Source: SYOC01 sp035575235 (GTDB lineage: Bacteria; Desulfobacterota; Binatia; Bin18). From it: 45,219 nt of DNA. Below the pieces are notes generated by a model, which saw only the letters and a program-made list of their open reading frames with translations, made no database searches and was not told where the DNA came from. Both the position numbers and the translations under genes were made by a program. The DNA lies in contig DATLYA010000371.1 in NCBI GenBank assembly GCA_035575235.1, forward strand, positions 1 through 45,219, written 5' to 3'. Shown in pieces: positions 7,944 through 17,275 of the stretch; the first letter of the stretch is position 1; every line of letters starts with the position of its first letter.

Positions 7944-8732
7944 GTGGCTACATGGAGCGAAGAAACCGTCAACGTCGCCGACGTTGATCTCAGGCTGATT
8001 AAAGGCGGATCGGGAAGGCCTTTACTGATTTTTCATGATGAGTTGGGCTATCCGGGCTGGATGAGCTGGAATGAGGCGCTGGCCAGAGAGCACACCTTAC
8101 TCATTCCTCTGCAGCCGGGCTTTGGCAAAACGCCTCGACTAGAGTGGATCCGCAGCTACCGCGATTTGGGCGGCTTCTACGCCATGATGGTGCGCGACAT
8201 GAAACTTGATCCTGTTGATGTGCTAGGCTTCTCTGTCGGCGGTTTCATTGCCGCTGAAATGGCGGCGTCGGATCCGAGGATCTTTTCGCGCATGACGCTC
8301 GTGGGGCCGATGGGGCTCAAGCCAGACGACGGAGAGATTCTGGATATCTTTCCGCTCACGATTCGTTCTCTCCTGCGCAAGACTGTCGCCGATCCAGTGA
8401 ACACGCCCGAGTTCGGCAAGATTTATGGCGGCGAGATGACGCCGGAGCAGTTTGAGGCGTTCGAAGATGCGCGGGCGGAAACCGCGCGGATCGGCTGGGA
8501 GCCGTACATGCATAACCCCAGCCTGCCGTACTTGCTGCAGGGAGTGAAAAATCTCCCTACCCTGCTGATCCGCGGCCTGAAGGACGCCGTCGTGCCGCAG
8601 GGCTGTATTGACGCCTACCGGCGCGCGATCCCTGGCGCCAGGGTGGCGATCATTCCCGGTGTGGGACATCGCCCCGAGATTGAGCACCCTGGTGAATTTA
8701 TAAGAATTGTGAAGCAGTTTCTCGCAGCCTAA
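7944..8732 (+). CDS. Alpha/beta hydrolase (MhpC/meta-cleavage-like)
   Basis: 262 residues from GTG 7944, with GGAGGA at 7931-7936. Classical alpha/beta hydrolase fold: nucleophile elbow GFSVGG with Ser97, acid in LLIRGLKDAVVP, and catalytic His in GVGHRPEIEHP; no signal peptide. The family hydrolyses C-C or ester bonds, often after ring oxygenation. It is a paralogue of the hydrolase at 28173-28979 (same length, nucleophile at the same residue number, both with PGFG near residue 58-61). It is co-directional with the LLM 18 bp downstream, behind a sigma-54-type promoter. Substrate unknown. Confidence 0.88.
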   Translation: MATWSEETVNVADVDLRLIKGGSGRPLLIFHDELGYPGWMSWNEALAREHTLLIPLQPGFGKTPRLEWIRSYRDLGGFYAMMVRDMKLDPVDVLGFSVGGFIAAEMAASDPRIFSRMTLVGPMGLKPDDGEILDIFPLTIRSLLRKTVADPVNTPEFGKIYGGEMTPEQFEAFEDARAETARIGWEPYMHNPSLPYLLQGVKNLPTLLIRGLKDAVVPQGCIDAYRRAIPGARVAIIPGVGHRPEIEHPGEFIRIVKQFLAA

Positions 8733-8750
8733 ACGGGAGGAGCACGACCA

Positions 8751-10082
8751 ATGAAAGTCGGATATTTCACTGAACGACCTTATCGCTGGGTGCCAGAGGA
8801 AGAAGTCTTTAAGAACCACGCCTTCTTTGGGGTATCGAACAAATTCTTTGACCGCGAGAAAGGAGCTGACGATTACAACTTCTTCCTTGATGAAGCCTGC
8901 TACGCTGAGGAGCTCGGCTTTGACGCCGTGGCGTTGAATGAGCATCACGGCACGCCGTTCTGCATGGGCGGCGTGATGAATGTCGAAGCCGCTATTCTTG
9001 CCCGTATCACCAAGCAAGTAAAAATCGTCCTGGTCGGGAATCCCTTGCCAGTAATCAAGCATCCGTTACGGATGGCGGAGGAGCTGGCCGAGATCGACCT
9101 GATCTCTCGTGGCCGCCTGGTGGCCGGGTGGGTGCGCGGCGCCGGCAGTGAGCAATTTTTCAACAATGCCAATCCTGCTTACAACCGCGAGTACTTCAAC
9201 GAAGCGCATGACTTCATTATTCAAGCCTGGACGCGACCCGGACCGTGGCGCTACGAAGGCAAACACTTCCACTATCGCCATGTCAACCCGTGGGCGTTGC
9301 CGTACCAAAAGCCGTATCCGCAGATGTGGATTCCGGGGGTCCTCAGCCCCGAAACCGTGCGGTGGTGTGCGGAGCATCGCTATCCCTACGTCGGGCTCGG
9401 GACAGCGATCGGGCCAACCTGTGATCTGTGGGAACTCTACGCCGATGAAGCCGCAAGACACGGGTACCAGGCCGGGCCGGAGAATTTCGGTTATCTGATT
9501 CCGACCTTCGTGGCGGAAACCGAGGAGAAAGCGCAAGAACTTGGCAAGGGCTTCATCTTCGGCGGCGGACAAACCGCCTTCTCTCGTCCAGAGCATACGC
9601 TGCCGCCGGGCTATAACTCCAAGAGCGCGATTCGTATGTTAGCCAAACAGCCGGGCGGCAGCTGGTTGGGGGTGAGCCAGACGAAACTGCACATGGCGCA
9701 GGAAGATCCTGAGGCCGCGGAACGAGAGTATCAAGAAATCCGCCGCAAGCTTGTCAGCAGTTATGAGAAAGCGCAAAAAGGGCTGCAGATCATCGTCGGA
9801 TCGCCCAAGACCGTGATTCCGAAGATCAAGACCATGTTGCAAGTGCTACGGCCTGGCATTTTCATTTTCTTCCACATCCAGGGGCCGGTCAGCAACCAGG
9901 ATCGGCTCACCAGCATGAAACTCATGGCGGAAGAGGTCGTGCCGGCGATTCGCGACTATGCCAGAGAACTCGACCTGCCCGATCCGTACGAGAAAACGCC
10001 CGGAGCTTCCCCTTTGCAGGCAGGCGTCAGCTGGGCCCCCGTAGTGGACCGCAGTCCGCTGGCGTCCTTGGGGCTCGTCTAA
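8751..10082 (+). CDS. LLM-class flavin-dependent monooxygenase
   Basis: 443 residues; ATG 8751 follows GGGAGG (8735-8740). Bacterial-luciferase/alkanesulfonate-monooxygenase fold: MKVGYFTERPYRW, then CYAEELGFDAVALNEHHGTPF (the EHH motif common in the family), VLVGNPLPVIKHPLRMAEELAEIDLISRGR and GAGSEQFF. These enzymes use reduced FMN supplied by a separate reductase plus O2 to oxygenate organic substrates. It is the longest of the four LLM paralogues here, with extra C-terminal residues. It pairs with the upstream hydrolase. No flavin reductase gene is in the window, so the electron donor must come from elsewhere. Confidence 0.9.
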   Translation: MKVGYFTERPYRWVPEEEVFKNHAFFGVSNKFFDREKGADDYNFFLDEACYAEELGFDAVALNEHHGTPFCMGGVMNVEAAILARITKQVKIVLVGNPLPVIKHPLRMAEELAEIDLISRGRLVAGWVRGAGSEQFFNNANPAYNREYFNEAHDFIIQAWTRPGPWRYEGKHFHYRHVNPWALPYQKPYPQMWIPGVLSPETVRWCAEHRYPYVGLGTAIGPTCDLWELYADEAARHGYQAGPENFGYLIPTFVAETEEKAQELGKGFIFGGGQTAFSRPEHTLPPGYNSKSAIRMLAKQPGGSWLGVSQTKLHMAQEDPEAAEREYQEIRRKLVSSYEKAQKGLQIIVGSPKTVIPKIKTMLQVLRPGIFIFFHIQGPVSNQDRLTSMKLMAEEVVPAIRDYARELDLPDPYEKTPGASPLQAGVSWAPVVDRSPLASLGLV

Positions 10083-10112
10083 ATCGAATCACAGCAGTTT
10101 CATACCTTTCCT

Positions 10113-10136
10113 CGCCCCCGGTGGGGCGCTTTTCTC
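10113..10136 (+). terminator. Rho-independent terminator after LLM gene
   Basis: CGCCCC (10113-10118) and GGGGCG (10123-10128) form a 6-bp stem with loop CGGT, followed by CTTTTCTCC. It lies 30 bp after the LLM stop codon and on its strand. Confidence 0.65.
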
Positions 10137-10340
10137 CTCGTCCTGAGCCTGATGAGGGGCTCGGGACAGGCTACACGCAACGAAGAAGTCGCAGGACGCC
10201 GAACCAAGCTCTACATCTGCTTCGACTGTGCTTTTGAGGCGAGGTTTCTCCCTTCGCTTCGTTCAGGGCAGGTTCCGAGCCCCCTGTGATCGTTCCGCCC
10301 GCCTGTGGCCGTGCGCCAGGGGCGAAGCCCTGGTCTCCTC
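10137..10340. repeat. Palindrome-rich REP-like intergenic sequence
   Basis: The 578-bp gap (10083-10660) has no convincing gene. It contains REP-like material: CCTGAGCC...GGGCTCGGG around 10141-10167, a Pro/Arg-like CTTCGCTTCGTTCAGGGCAGG stretch, and a clean hairpin CCAGGG-GCGAAG-CCCTGG (10316-10333). Similar CCTGAGC/GCTCAGG palindromes recur near 33695-33720. Confidence 0.4.
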
Positions 10341-10485
10341 TTCCGGGACCGAGCGGGTGGGAATCGACGTCGCCGCCGTATCGGGCGCGGATGACCACAT
10401 ACAAGATGTGAAGGATTTTGCGCCGTTTCTCTCTCACACGGGCGTTACGACCCGATTGTGTTACGCCTGCAGCCACTCTCTCACC

Positions 10486-10502
10486 TGACCCCAAAAGGAT
10501 CA
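10486..10502 (+). promoter_or_regulatory. Candidate activator site upstream of exported propeller gene
   Basis: TGACCCCAAAAGGATCA matches the recurrent dyad TGTCGCCAAAGGAAACA at 12 of 17 positions, keeping the CC-AAA core and both outer ends. Its centre is 71 bp upstream of the -24 GG at 10565. Only one good copy is present. Confidence 0.4.
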
Positions 10503-10563
10503 ATTCTTCGATTTCCCTGGTCGTGTCGCATCGCTGGGAAGCGTCGCCCACGCGTACAGGAGT

Positions 10564-10579
10564 TGGCATCCATATTGCG
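10564..10579 (+). promoter_or_regulatory. Sigma-54 (-24/-12) promoter for exported propeller gene
   Basis: TGGCATCCATATTGCG has GG (10565-10566) and GC (10577-10578) 10 bp apart and TTGC at -12. The expected transcription start is near 10590, about 70 nt before ATG 10661. Confidence 0.65.
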
Positions 10580-10660
10580 CCTTGCGCGAGTTAACCGTGC
10601 ACCTCGGCGCGCCTCGTGCGTTGCCAGGAATCGCTCCCTTGTAGGGAGGAAAGGAAACTG

Positions 10661-11704
10661 ATGCGCAGCCCACTCCTGCTTGCCGCCTTGCTCACGATGG
10701 TAGCATGGTCTACGCCGCGCGCTGAGAGTCCCGTCTCCGTACGGCTCGTGAGCGCCAGAAGCCGGCTCGATGGCAGTCTGGTCAGCAGCCAGGCGGTCTA
10801 CGCGGATCGTGAGCGCATTTATTTGGCATCCTCCCAAGGCAAACTCTTTGTCCTGTCTCGCCAACGGGCCACGGACTTTCCACTCCTCCAAGTCATCCAG
10901 GATACGACTGCACCCTTGACCGCCGTCCGCGGCGACCGCCGCGCTCTCTATGTGGCCTCAGCGGATGGCGTCCTGCGCATTTATCGCAAGGGTGCGCCTC
11001 TCGTACGGGTTGCCGCGCTCTCGCTCTCCAGTTTCGGCCTCGGCGCCGTGGCGGTGCGCGGCGCCGACGTGTATGTCGCCAAGGGCCAAGCCCAAGTCGC
11101 TGTCGATCGCGCTGCTGTCTATCTCACGGCGTTGAATGAAGGCGAGGTGGGGATACGGCTGGCGAAGGAGACGCTGGCTCCGATAATGTCCTACGGACAG
11201 ACGTTCGCGCCCTACACGACCGTCGTCTTCCATCAGCACACGGGAGCGCGCGTCGGGGGCGTGCCCACACCGTTCGATGTATGGGGACACCCGGCGCAGC
11301 CCAACCTGTATGTCAGCGGGGCCATGCTGGCGCAAACCGTGCCCGGCTGCTGTGGGTCCGGCATCTTCCTATACGACGCCGGCTCCTTGCAGTTGCAGCA
11401 GTTTATCCCGCGTCGCTTTACCAACACGGTCACGCACTCGGGGCGCTGGTTGATTGCCGGTAATGAAGGCGGACAGGTAGACGTCTTCGACCTTTCGCGC
11501 ACCCCCTCGCCTCTTGTTTCCACGATCGACTTGCGAGCCGTGACCGGCCATACCGGCAGCGAAGATATTGAGATTCGCGCGTTGTGGACAGACAGCAGAG
11601 ACAATTTGATATTCGCCGGCAGCTCCTGGGGCAATGAACAGTCACGCCGTTCTTCCCTCCCCTCCTTCTTCGTGCTGGAGCTCGCACCCACAAATGACCG
11701 GTGA
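10661..11704 (+). CDS. Exported beta-propeller-like protein of unknown function
   Basis: 347 residues from ATG 10661, with GGGAGGAAAGGA (10644-10655) as ribosome-binding site; the frame is open further upstream but lacks a better start. The N-terminus MRSPLLLAALLTMVAWSTPRAES is a Sec signal peptide, so the protein is periplasmic or secreted. Recurrent short beta-blade units (VYADRERIYLASSQGKLFVL, LYVASADGVLRIYRKG, WLIAGNEGGQVDVFDLS, LIFAGSSWGN) suggest a WD40/YVTN-type propeller of 6-7 blades. A CCGSG cysteine pair lies near residue 230. Its promoter has sigma-54 features and a dyad shared with the LLM operons, so it may serve the same catabolic programme, for example as a binding or sensing protein. 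No specific family recognised. Confidence 0.75.
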   Translation: MRSPLLLAALLTMVAWSTPRAESPVSVRLVSARSRLDGSLVSSQAVYADRERIYLASSQGKLFVLSRQRATDFPLLQVIQDTTAPLTAVRGDRRALYVASADGVLRIYRKGAPLVRVAALSLSSFGLGAVAVRGADVYVAKGQAQVAVDRAAVYLTALNEGEVGIRLAKETLAPIMSYGQTFAPYTTVVFHQHTGARVGGVPTPFDVWGHPAQPNLYVSGAMLAQTVPGCCGSGIFLYDAGSLQLQQFIPRRFTNTVTHSGRWLIAGNEGGQVDVFDLSRTPSPLVSTIDLRAVTGHTGSEDIEIRALWTDSRDNLIFAGSSWGNEQSRRSSLPSFFVLELAPTNDR

Positions 11705-11959
11705 AGCCTAGCCTCGCCGGGTGATCGACGCACCATATCGTCCCGCTGCTTCTGTCTTAGAGGAGCAAACAAAATGGCCCGCCAATTGTACCGCAGCGAT
11801 GACCGATAATCATTTCGATCATGTCGGGCATTGCGACCGCAGCCTACGATCAGCTGCTGACAGGACCAGGTTTGTTCTGTATTCGATAGACAACTTCCCT
11901 GGTTGCTCTCGGCCCGGCTTCTGCTGTATAGCTGTTGCCGTAATGGTGTGCGTCCTGCG
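11705..11959. other. Intergenic region upstream of NAD synthase
   Basis: 255 bp with no convincing ORF or hairpin. The NAD synthase frame stays open through the last 57 bp (from 11903), but the conserved part begins at ATG 11960. Confidence 0.4.
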
Positions 11960-14023
11960 ATGAATACGAACTTTTTCAATCTGTACACTCATAACTTTTT
12001 CCGCGTGGCGGTGGCGATCCCGAACGTGCGGGTTGCTGACCCCCTCTTCAATGCTGCCCAAACTATCGCCTCGCTGCGGACGGCAGGCGAGCGGCAGGCG
12101 ATGCTCGCGGTTTTCCCCGAACTGGGCTTATCGGCCTATTCCTGTGAAGACCTCTTTCATCAGCAAGCGCTGCTGGATGGCTGCATGCGGGCGCTCGACG
12201 CAGTGCTCGCTGCGTCTCGGGATATCCCAGTCATAACGGTCGTCGGCGCGCCGCTGCGCGTGGATCACCTCCTCTATAACTGCGCAGTCGTGCTCTACCA
12301 GGGCAAGATTCTCGGCGTCGTGCCGAAGACCTACCTGCCCAATTACCGCGAGTTTTACGAACTGCGCCACTTCACGCCGGCCGACGCCGCACGGCGGGAT
12401 CGCATCGAGGTGTGCGGACAGCAAGACATCCCGTTCGGCAACCAGCTCCTATTCCAGCTTGAGGCACAACCACTCCTCACCTTCCACGTGGAGATCTGCG
12501 AGGACGTCTGGGTCCCGATCCCACCGTCTTCCTATGCAGCGCTGGCGGGGGCAACAGTTCTTATTAACCTGTCCGCCTCAAATATTACCGTTGGGAAAGA
12601 TGAGTATCGTCGTCAGCTGGTCGCTAACCAGTCGGGGCGGTGCCTGGCCGCCTATCTCTACTGCGCGGCAGGCTATGGCGAGTCCACTACGGACCTCGCC
12701 TGGGACGGCCATGGCATGATCTATGAGAACGGCGCGCTGGTGGCCGAAACCGAGCGCTTCGTCTATGGACCACAATTGATTACGGGAGACATTGACCTGG
12801 ATCGCTTGTCACAAGACCGGATGCGGCAGAACAGTTTCGGCCAGGCCGCCCATCGCCACCGTGAAGTCCTGCGGGCCTTTCACACGGTGCGTTGTGCGGC
12901 GGTCTTGCCCGTCAAGGAGACAATCCTGCTCGACCGCGTCTACGACCGCTTCCCCTATGTGCCGAGTGATCCGACGCGCCGCGATCAGCGGTGTCGAGAA
13001 ATCTACGAGATTCAAGTGCAAGGGCTCGTGAAACGCTTGCATGCGATCAAGGCGGACAAAGTGGTGATTGGCGTATCTGGCGGTCTTGATTCGACTCACG
13101 CCTTGTTAGTGTGCGCTCACGCCCTGGATGTGATGGGTCTACCGCGCCACCACATCCTCGCCTACACGATGCCAGGGTTCGCGACGAGCCAGCGCACGCT
13201 GCAGCAAGCAAAGCGGCTCATGACGACGGTAGGCGCAACGGCCCATGAACTCGATATCCGCCCCTCGTGCCTGCAAATGCTGAAGGATATCGGGCACCCC
13301 TACGCTGAGGGCGCGCCGGTGTTCGACCTGACTTTTGAGAACGTGCAGGCAGGGGAACGCACGAGCCATCTCTTCCGCCTGGCGAATCTACACGGTGCGC
13401 CGGTGATTGGGACGAGCGACTTGAGCGAACTCGCACTCGGGTGGTGCACCTATGGGGTCGGCGATCATATGGCGCACTATCATGTTAACGCCAGCATTCC
13501 CAAGACGCTGATCCAGTACCTGATCCGCTGGGTGGCGGACACGCGCCAGCTTGGCGACGAGGTGAGCGCCGTCCTGGCCGACGTGCTGGACACCACTATC
13601 AGCCCGGAACTGGTTCCCGGCGAAGAGGGCGACCAGCCTACGCAGCATACGGAAGACGTGATCGGTCCGTATGAGCTCCAAGATTTTCATTTGTATTATG
13701 TGTTGCGCTTCGGGTACGCGCCTGCGAAGGTGGCGTTTCTCGCGTGGAGTGCATGGCGAGATCAGACGCTTGGTCTCTGGCCTGAGGCGCCAGAGATGAA
13801 GCGTCATCAGTATGCGCTCAGCGACATCAAGCGCTGGCTCAGGGTCTTCGCTGAGCGCTTCTTTCAGTTCAGCCAATACAAACGGAGCTGCATCGCCAAC
13901 GCGCCAAAGGTCGGGTCAGGCGGCTCCTTGTCTCCGCGCGGCGACTACCGCGCTCCGAGCGATAGTGAGGTCGCCGTCTGGCTTGCCGACATTGCGCAAA
14001 TTCCCGAAGACGATAGCAGGTGA
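11960..14023 (+). CDS. nadE: Glutamine-dependent NAD(+) synthase
   Basis: 687 residues, the size of the fused glutaminase-synthetase type. The N-terminal nitrilase-like amidase domain (about 1-300) has its triad visible: Glu in FPELGLSAYSCED, Lys in VPKTYLPNYREFYE and Cys in VEICEDVW. The C-terminal ATP-pyrophosphatase domain has the P-loop VIGVSGGLDSTHALLV (about 370) and GTSDLSELALGWCTYG. The enzyme converts deamido-NAD, ATP and glutamine to NAD in the cytoplasm. ATG 11960 is chosen over the open upstream part because the family begins near MNTNFFNLYTHNFFRVAVAIP. No strong Shine-Dalgarno. Stands alone as a single transcription unit. Confidence 0.95.
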   Translation: MNTNFFNLYTHNFFRVAVAIPNVRVADPLFNAAQTIASLRTAGERQAMLAVFPELGLSAYSCEDLFHQQALLDGCMRALDAVLAASRDIPVITVVGAPLRVDHLLYNCAVVLYQGKILGVVPKTYLPNYREFYELRHFTPADAARRDRIEVCGQQDIPFGNQLLFQLEAQPLLTFHVEICEDVWVPIPPSSYAALAGATVLINLSASNITVGKDEYRRQLVANQSGRCLAAYLYCAAGYGESTTDLAWDGHGMIYENGALVAETERFVYGPQLITGDIDLDRLSQDRMRQNSFGQAAHRHREVLRAFHTVRCAAVLPVKETILLDRVYDRFPYVPSDPTRRDQRCREIYEIQVQGLVKRLHAIKADKVVIGVSGGLDSTHALLVCAHALDVMGLPRHHILAYTMPGFATSQRTLQQAKRLMTTVGATAHELDIRPSCLQMLKDIGHPYAEGAPVFDLTFENVQAGERTSHLFRLANLHGAPVIGTSDLSELALGWCTYGVGDHMAHYHVNASIPKTLIQYLIRWVADTRQLGDEVSAVLADVLDTTISPELVPGEEGDQPTQHTEDVIGPYELQDFHLYYVLRFGYAPAKVAFLAWSAWRDQTLGLWPEAPEMKRHQYALSDIKRWLRVFAERFFQFSQYKRSCIANAPKVGSGGSLSPRGDYRAPSDSEVAVWLADIAQIPEDDSR

Positions 14024-14180
14024 TGCGTATCTGACCTCAGGGTGGTCGAGTTCAGGTTTGCCTTGCTCCTCAGGGGTCTGGGTTGTTACTCCCATTCAAC
14101 CGGGCCATAAGATCTTCGTACACCGCCACAGGTAGGGCCCGACCAATCAAGCCCTCACGCGCTGTGGGTTATACCGGAGC

Positions 14181-15260
14181 CTATTTGAAATAGGGGATCA
14201 CGTGCTTCCCAAAGAGCCGGATCGAATCCATCACCTTCTGGTGCGGAATGCGGTAAATCTGCATAAAGGCCAACAACTGGGTCATGCCGGCTTCCTGATA
14301 GCGCTTGAGCTTCCTGCGGCAGGTGTCCGGGTCGCCGACGATCACCATGTCGTTGTCATTAAGATAGTCAAAGGTGATCTTGTTGATGTCCAAGTCGTAC
14401 ATCTGCCTGGTGTAAGCATACGACGGGGCGCCGCTCGTTTTCGCTAGTTCAATGATCAGATCCCAGGCGTAGCGGGTGTACCACAAGATAGACTCCGCAG
14501 CATTTTCTCGCGCCTCCTGATCGGTCTCGGCACAGTGCACCATCGTAAACGTCGCCGCCCCATAGTTCTTTTGCGCACCGATGGGCTTGGTGCAGGCGTC
14601 CCACGCCTGTTTATGGAGTTGCAAGCGTCGCCCCATCTCTTCCGGAGGCACCAGGAAGGTGAAAGACAACACTCCACATCCCAGGGATCCAGCGAGCGCG
14701 TGCGTCTCTTCGCCTGTGGCGGCAACCCAAATGGGCGGGTGCGGCTTCTGTATGGGCCGCGGCACGACCGTACGCTCTGGAATCTTAAAGTATTTCCCGG
14801 TGTACGCAATCTTCCCGTCGTTCTTCCAAATCGAGGTGATGATATCCAGCGCTTCAAGATATCGCGGGCGGGTTTCTTCGGGCGGAATACCAAACCCCTC
14901 CAACTCAACCAAACTGATGGAACGGGCTGTGCCCATCTCCACGCGCCCGCCACTGATAATATCGAGCGTCGCCACCCGCTCGGCAACGCGAATGGGATGG
15001 TTGTAGGGGAAAGGCAACAGTACAGCGCCGTGACCGATACGCATCTTCTTGGTCCGCTGACTGATGGCGCCATAGAGAACTTCCGGCGCCGAGCAGTGCG
15101 AGAACTCGGTCAGAAAGTGATGTTCTACGGTCCAAAAGTGTGAGAACCCCATTTCCTCAGCCAGTTCGACTTGCGCAAAGACCTGCTGGTAGGCATCGAG
15201 CTCGCTCCGATCGTGCCAAGGCTTGGGTACCTCGATCTCGTACAAGAGTCCAAAGTCCAT
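14181..15260 (-). CDS. LLM-class flavin-dependent monooxygenase
   Basis: 359 residues from ATG 15260, with AAGAGGAAA just upstream. Typical luciferase-like motifs: MDFGLLYEIEVPKPW, ELAEEMGFSHFWTVEHHFLTEFSH, IGHGAVLLPFPYNHPIRVAERVATLDIISGGR and GTARS, then VPRPIQKPHPPIWVAATGEET. FMNH2/O2-dependent oxygenase; the substrate is not predictable. It lies 45 bp downstream of the D-aminoacylase-like gene on the same strand, so the two probably form one unit. It converges on nadE across a 157-bp spacer in which I see nothing further. Confidence 0.9.
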   Translation of the reverse strand: MDFGLLYEIEVPKPWHDRSELDAYQQVFAQVELAEEMGFSHFWTVEHHFLTEFSHCSAPEVLYGAISQRTKKMRIGHGAVLLPFPYNHPIRVAERVATLDIISGGRVEMGTARSISLVELEGFGIPPEETRPRYLEALDIITSIWKNDGKIAYTGKYFKIPERTVVPRPIQKPHPPIWVAATGEETHALAGSLGCGVLSFTFLVPPEEMGRRLQLHKQAWDACTKPIGAQKNYGAATFTMVHCAETDQEARENAAESILWYTRYAWDLIIELAKTSGAPSYAYTRQMYDLDINKITFDYLNDNDMVIVGDPDTCRRKLKRYQEAGMTQLLAFMQIYRIPHQKVMDSIRLFGKHVIPYFK

Positions 15261-15305
15261 ATTTCCTCTTTCCCTGTTCACTCCAGGAATGTTGTGTGGC
15301 GCGAT

Positions 15306-17054
15306 TTAGTTGGCCCTGCCGTGGCGCAACACTCTGCCCGGTAGGGCGTTCGTGCATTTCCCGTCTGCGAAAATTATCTGTCCGTTGACCAGGATCCAGC
15401 GATAGCCGTCAGCGCGCTGCACCCGCCGCCAATCGCCGAGCGGGAGATCGTTGAGAATCTCTGATGGTAAAATCTTCAGTTTCGCCAGGTCGTAGACCAT
15501 CATGTCTGCGGCCATTCCCTCACGCAGCGTGCCCCTATCCTTGATGGCCGCGGCCCACGCCGGCAACCCGCTCATGCGGAAATGCGCCTCTTCCAGCGAG
15601 AGCACGCCTGTATCCCGCACTAACCATGTCAAGAGATCGGTCGGCCATGTGCCTGGAGTAATGAACTTCACATGAGCACCGCCGTCGGACAGACCAGCGA
15701 ACACGTGCGGCGAATTCAGCAATTCTCTGGTCAGCTCAGCATTCTCGTTGAGCGATGGGGTTTGCCACTCGGTTCTCAAGTCATCCGCCACGGTGAGATC
15801 AAGCATCGCATCGATGAGGTGCTTTCCTTCCCGCTCGGCGATCTGTTTCACTGATAGCCCCTCGTACTGCTCCTTTAAATCCACGCGGCGCACCCTGCGG
15901 GCGAGGAAATCCTCGATCTCGCCGAACAGGACAAGGGGGTACGCATGCGAGTCAAATTCCTCTTTCATTTTTCGACGGATTTCAGGGTTGGCCAACTTCG
16001 CCTTTTTCTCCTCTATGGTCCCGAGCGTCGCCTCGCGCCAGGTGGGACTGTTGTCAAACAGGTTCCAGTTCTCGAAGGTCAGCCGGGCGGGAATGCGCGC
16101 GGTGAGCGCCTGGCCGAACACTTGTTGTCCTTTGGCGTGGGCTTCCTCCAGGGCTTTCAACTGCGAGCGGAACGCCAGCGGATGGCGGTCATTGACCTGC
16201 ACGGCGTTAAACAGCGCCGGCCGCCCGCTTACTTCGGCCAGACGCCCGCCGAACTCGACATCCCGCTTGAACCGGTCCTCCCGACTCTCTGCCGCAGTGG
16301 CCCCAGCCTGAGTATATTGGATACACCCCTCGCCCATCTCGCCCAAAGCCTTAGCCAGGGTTAGATAGAACTCGTCCGGCAGGAGATCCGTGATCATGGG
16401 CGTGCCATCATAGTCGCGCTGCACCGAGAGCGTGCCCTCAGGAAACAAGCGCTGGAACGACCAGCCGTTGGCGCCCGCAGCAATGGCCTCTTTCAAGAGA
16501 CGGACGATTTCCGCCATTTCCTGCTCGTTGGGCAAGCCTTTCTTGGCCTCATCGAAGCCGCCCCTCACATACGCCACCAACGGGGAGATGGGCACCAGAT
16601 GATGGAGGTTTACGCCTAGCGGCAGCGTGTCAAGAAAATCAAGATATTGTGGAAAAGATTCCCACCTCGCAGCCGGGATTGCCGCCTTCACTGGCTCAAA
16701 GGGAATCGCTTCGTTCCGCACCAGCGACAGAATCGCACGATCCAGGTCTTTGGCGTGCAGCGGTGCGGCGCCAAACCCACACGTGCCGACCAGGACCGTG
16801 GTTACCCCGTGCCAACTGCCAATCGTACAGTACGGATCCCAGTGGATCTGAAAATCGTAGTGGGTATGACCGTCAATGGCTCCTGGAGCGACAATCAGTC
16901 CTGTGGCGTCGAGCACCTGGTGGGCGTCGCTGCTTTTCAGTTTGCCAATTTTGACGATCTTACCGTCCTTGATGCCGATATCGTCGCGATAGCGCGGCAC
17001 CCGCGTGCCATCGACGATCGTGCCATTTTTAATGATCGTATCGAACTGTGGCAT
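15306..17054 (-). CDS. N-acyl-D-amino-acid deacylase-like amidohydrolase
   Basis: 582 residues, longer than the typical 480-residue D-aminoacylase but normal for the N-acyl-D-aspartate/glutamate deacylase-like branch. Start MPQFDTIIKNGTIVDGTRVPRYRDD is the standard first beta-sandwich of the amidohydrolase superfamily. Metal site: APGAIDGHTHYDFQ (HxH, about 60); GTCGFGAAP (about 89) holds the metal-bridging cysteine of this family; GLSDGGAHVKFITPG (about 460) holds the catalytic Asp. Cytoplasmic zinc hydrolase cleaving an amide or cyclic imide; substrate unknown. First gene before an LLM, with the shared regulatory dyad upstream. Confidence 0.88.
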   Translation of the reverse strand: MPQFDTIIKNGTIVDGTRVPRYRDDIGIKDGKIVKIGKLKSSDAHQVLDATGLIVAPGAIDGHTHYDFQIHWDPYCTIGSWHGVTTVLVGTCGFGAAPLHAKDLDRAILSLVRNEAIPFEPVKAAIPAARWESFPQYLDFLDTLPLGVNLHHLVPISPLVAYVRGGFDEAKKGLPNEQEMAEIVRLLKEAIAAGANGWSFQRLFPEGTLSVQRDYDGTPMITDLLPDEFYLTLAKALGEMGEGCIQYTQAGATAAESREDRFKRDVEFGGRLAEVSGRPALFNAVQVNDRHPLAFRSQLKALEEAHAKGQQVFGQALTARIPARLTFENWNLFDNSPTWREATLGTIEEKKAKLANPEIRRKMKEEFDSHAYPLVLFGEIEDFLARRVRRVDLKEQYEGLSVKQIAEREGKHLIDAMLDLTVADDLRTEWQTPSLNENAELTRELLNSPHVFAGLSDGGAHVKFITPGTWPTDLLTWLVRDTGVLSLEEAHFRMSGLPAWAAAIKDRGTLREGMAADMMVYDLAKLKILPSEILNDLPLGDWRRVQRADGYRWILVNGQIIFADGKCTNALPGRVLRHGRAN

Positions 17055-17115
17055 ATGCCCTCCTTACGTGACAGACGGTAAAGAAATTACGCGACCATAA
17101 AAATTTTGACGTCTG

Positions 17116-17131
17116 AGGAATGGTTAACCCG
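17116..17131 (-). promoter_or_regulatory. Weak sigma-54-like promoter candidate for D-aminoacylase operon
   Basis: Read on the minus strand, CGGGTTAACCATTCCT has the -24 GG and TT at -14/-15, but the -13 G of the GC is replaced by C. Its spacing from the two upstream dyads (48 and 80 bp) equals that of the 7944 operon (49 and 81 bp), which is the main reason to list it. Confidence 0.25.
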
Positions 17132-17168
17132 GTGAGAGCGCTTCGCTCCGCCGGTCACGCCCTCCGCG

Positions 17169-17217
17169 CCCCGCCCCAGGAAACACCCACAAGAATCATG
17201 CGGTTCCAAAGGAAACG
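17169..17217 (-). promoter_or_regulatory. Tandem activator-site pair upstream of D-aminoacylase operon
   Basis: Plus-strand elements CCCCGCCCCAGGAAACA (17169-17185) and CGGTTCCAAAGGAAACG (17201-17217) each match the dyad TGTCGCCAAAGGAAACA at about 12 of 17 positions, with the GGAAAC half intact in both. Centres are 32 bp apart, as in the other operons. Confidence 0.5.
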
Positions 17218-17275
17218 GCGCCGTTTGCGCGTTGTCGTCCCGGTTGACGACTTTCCTTCCGCGCCCGCTCTTGTT

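Noticed and set aside
10171..10569. Overlapping ORFs on both strands in the 10083-10660 gap
   Set aside because: They cover REP-like palindromes and the promoter region, and contain no domain features.
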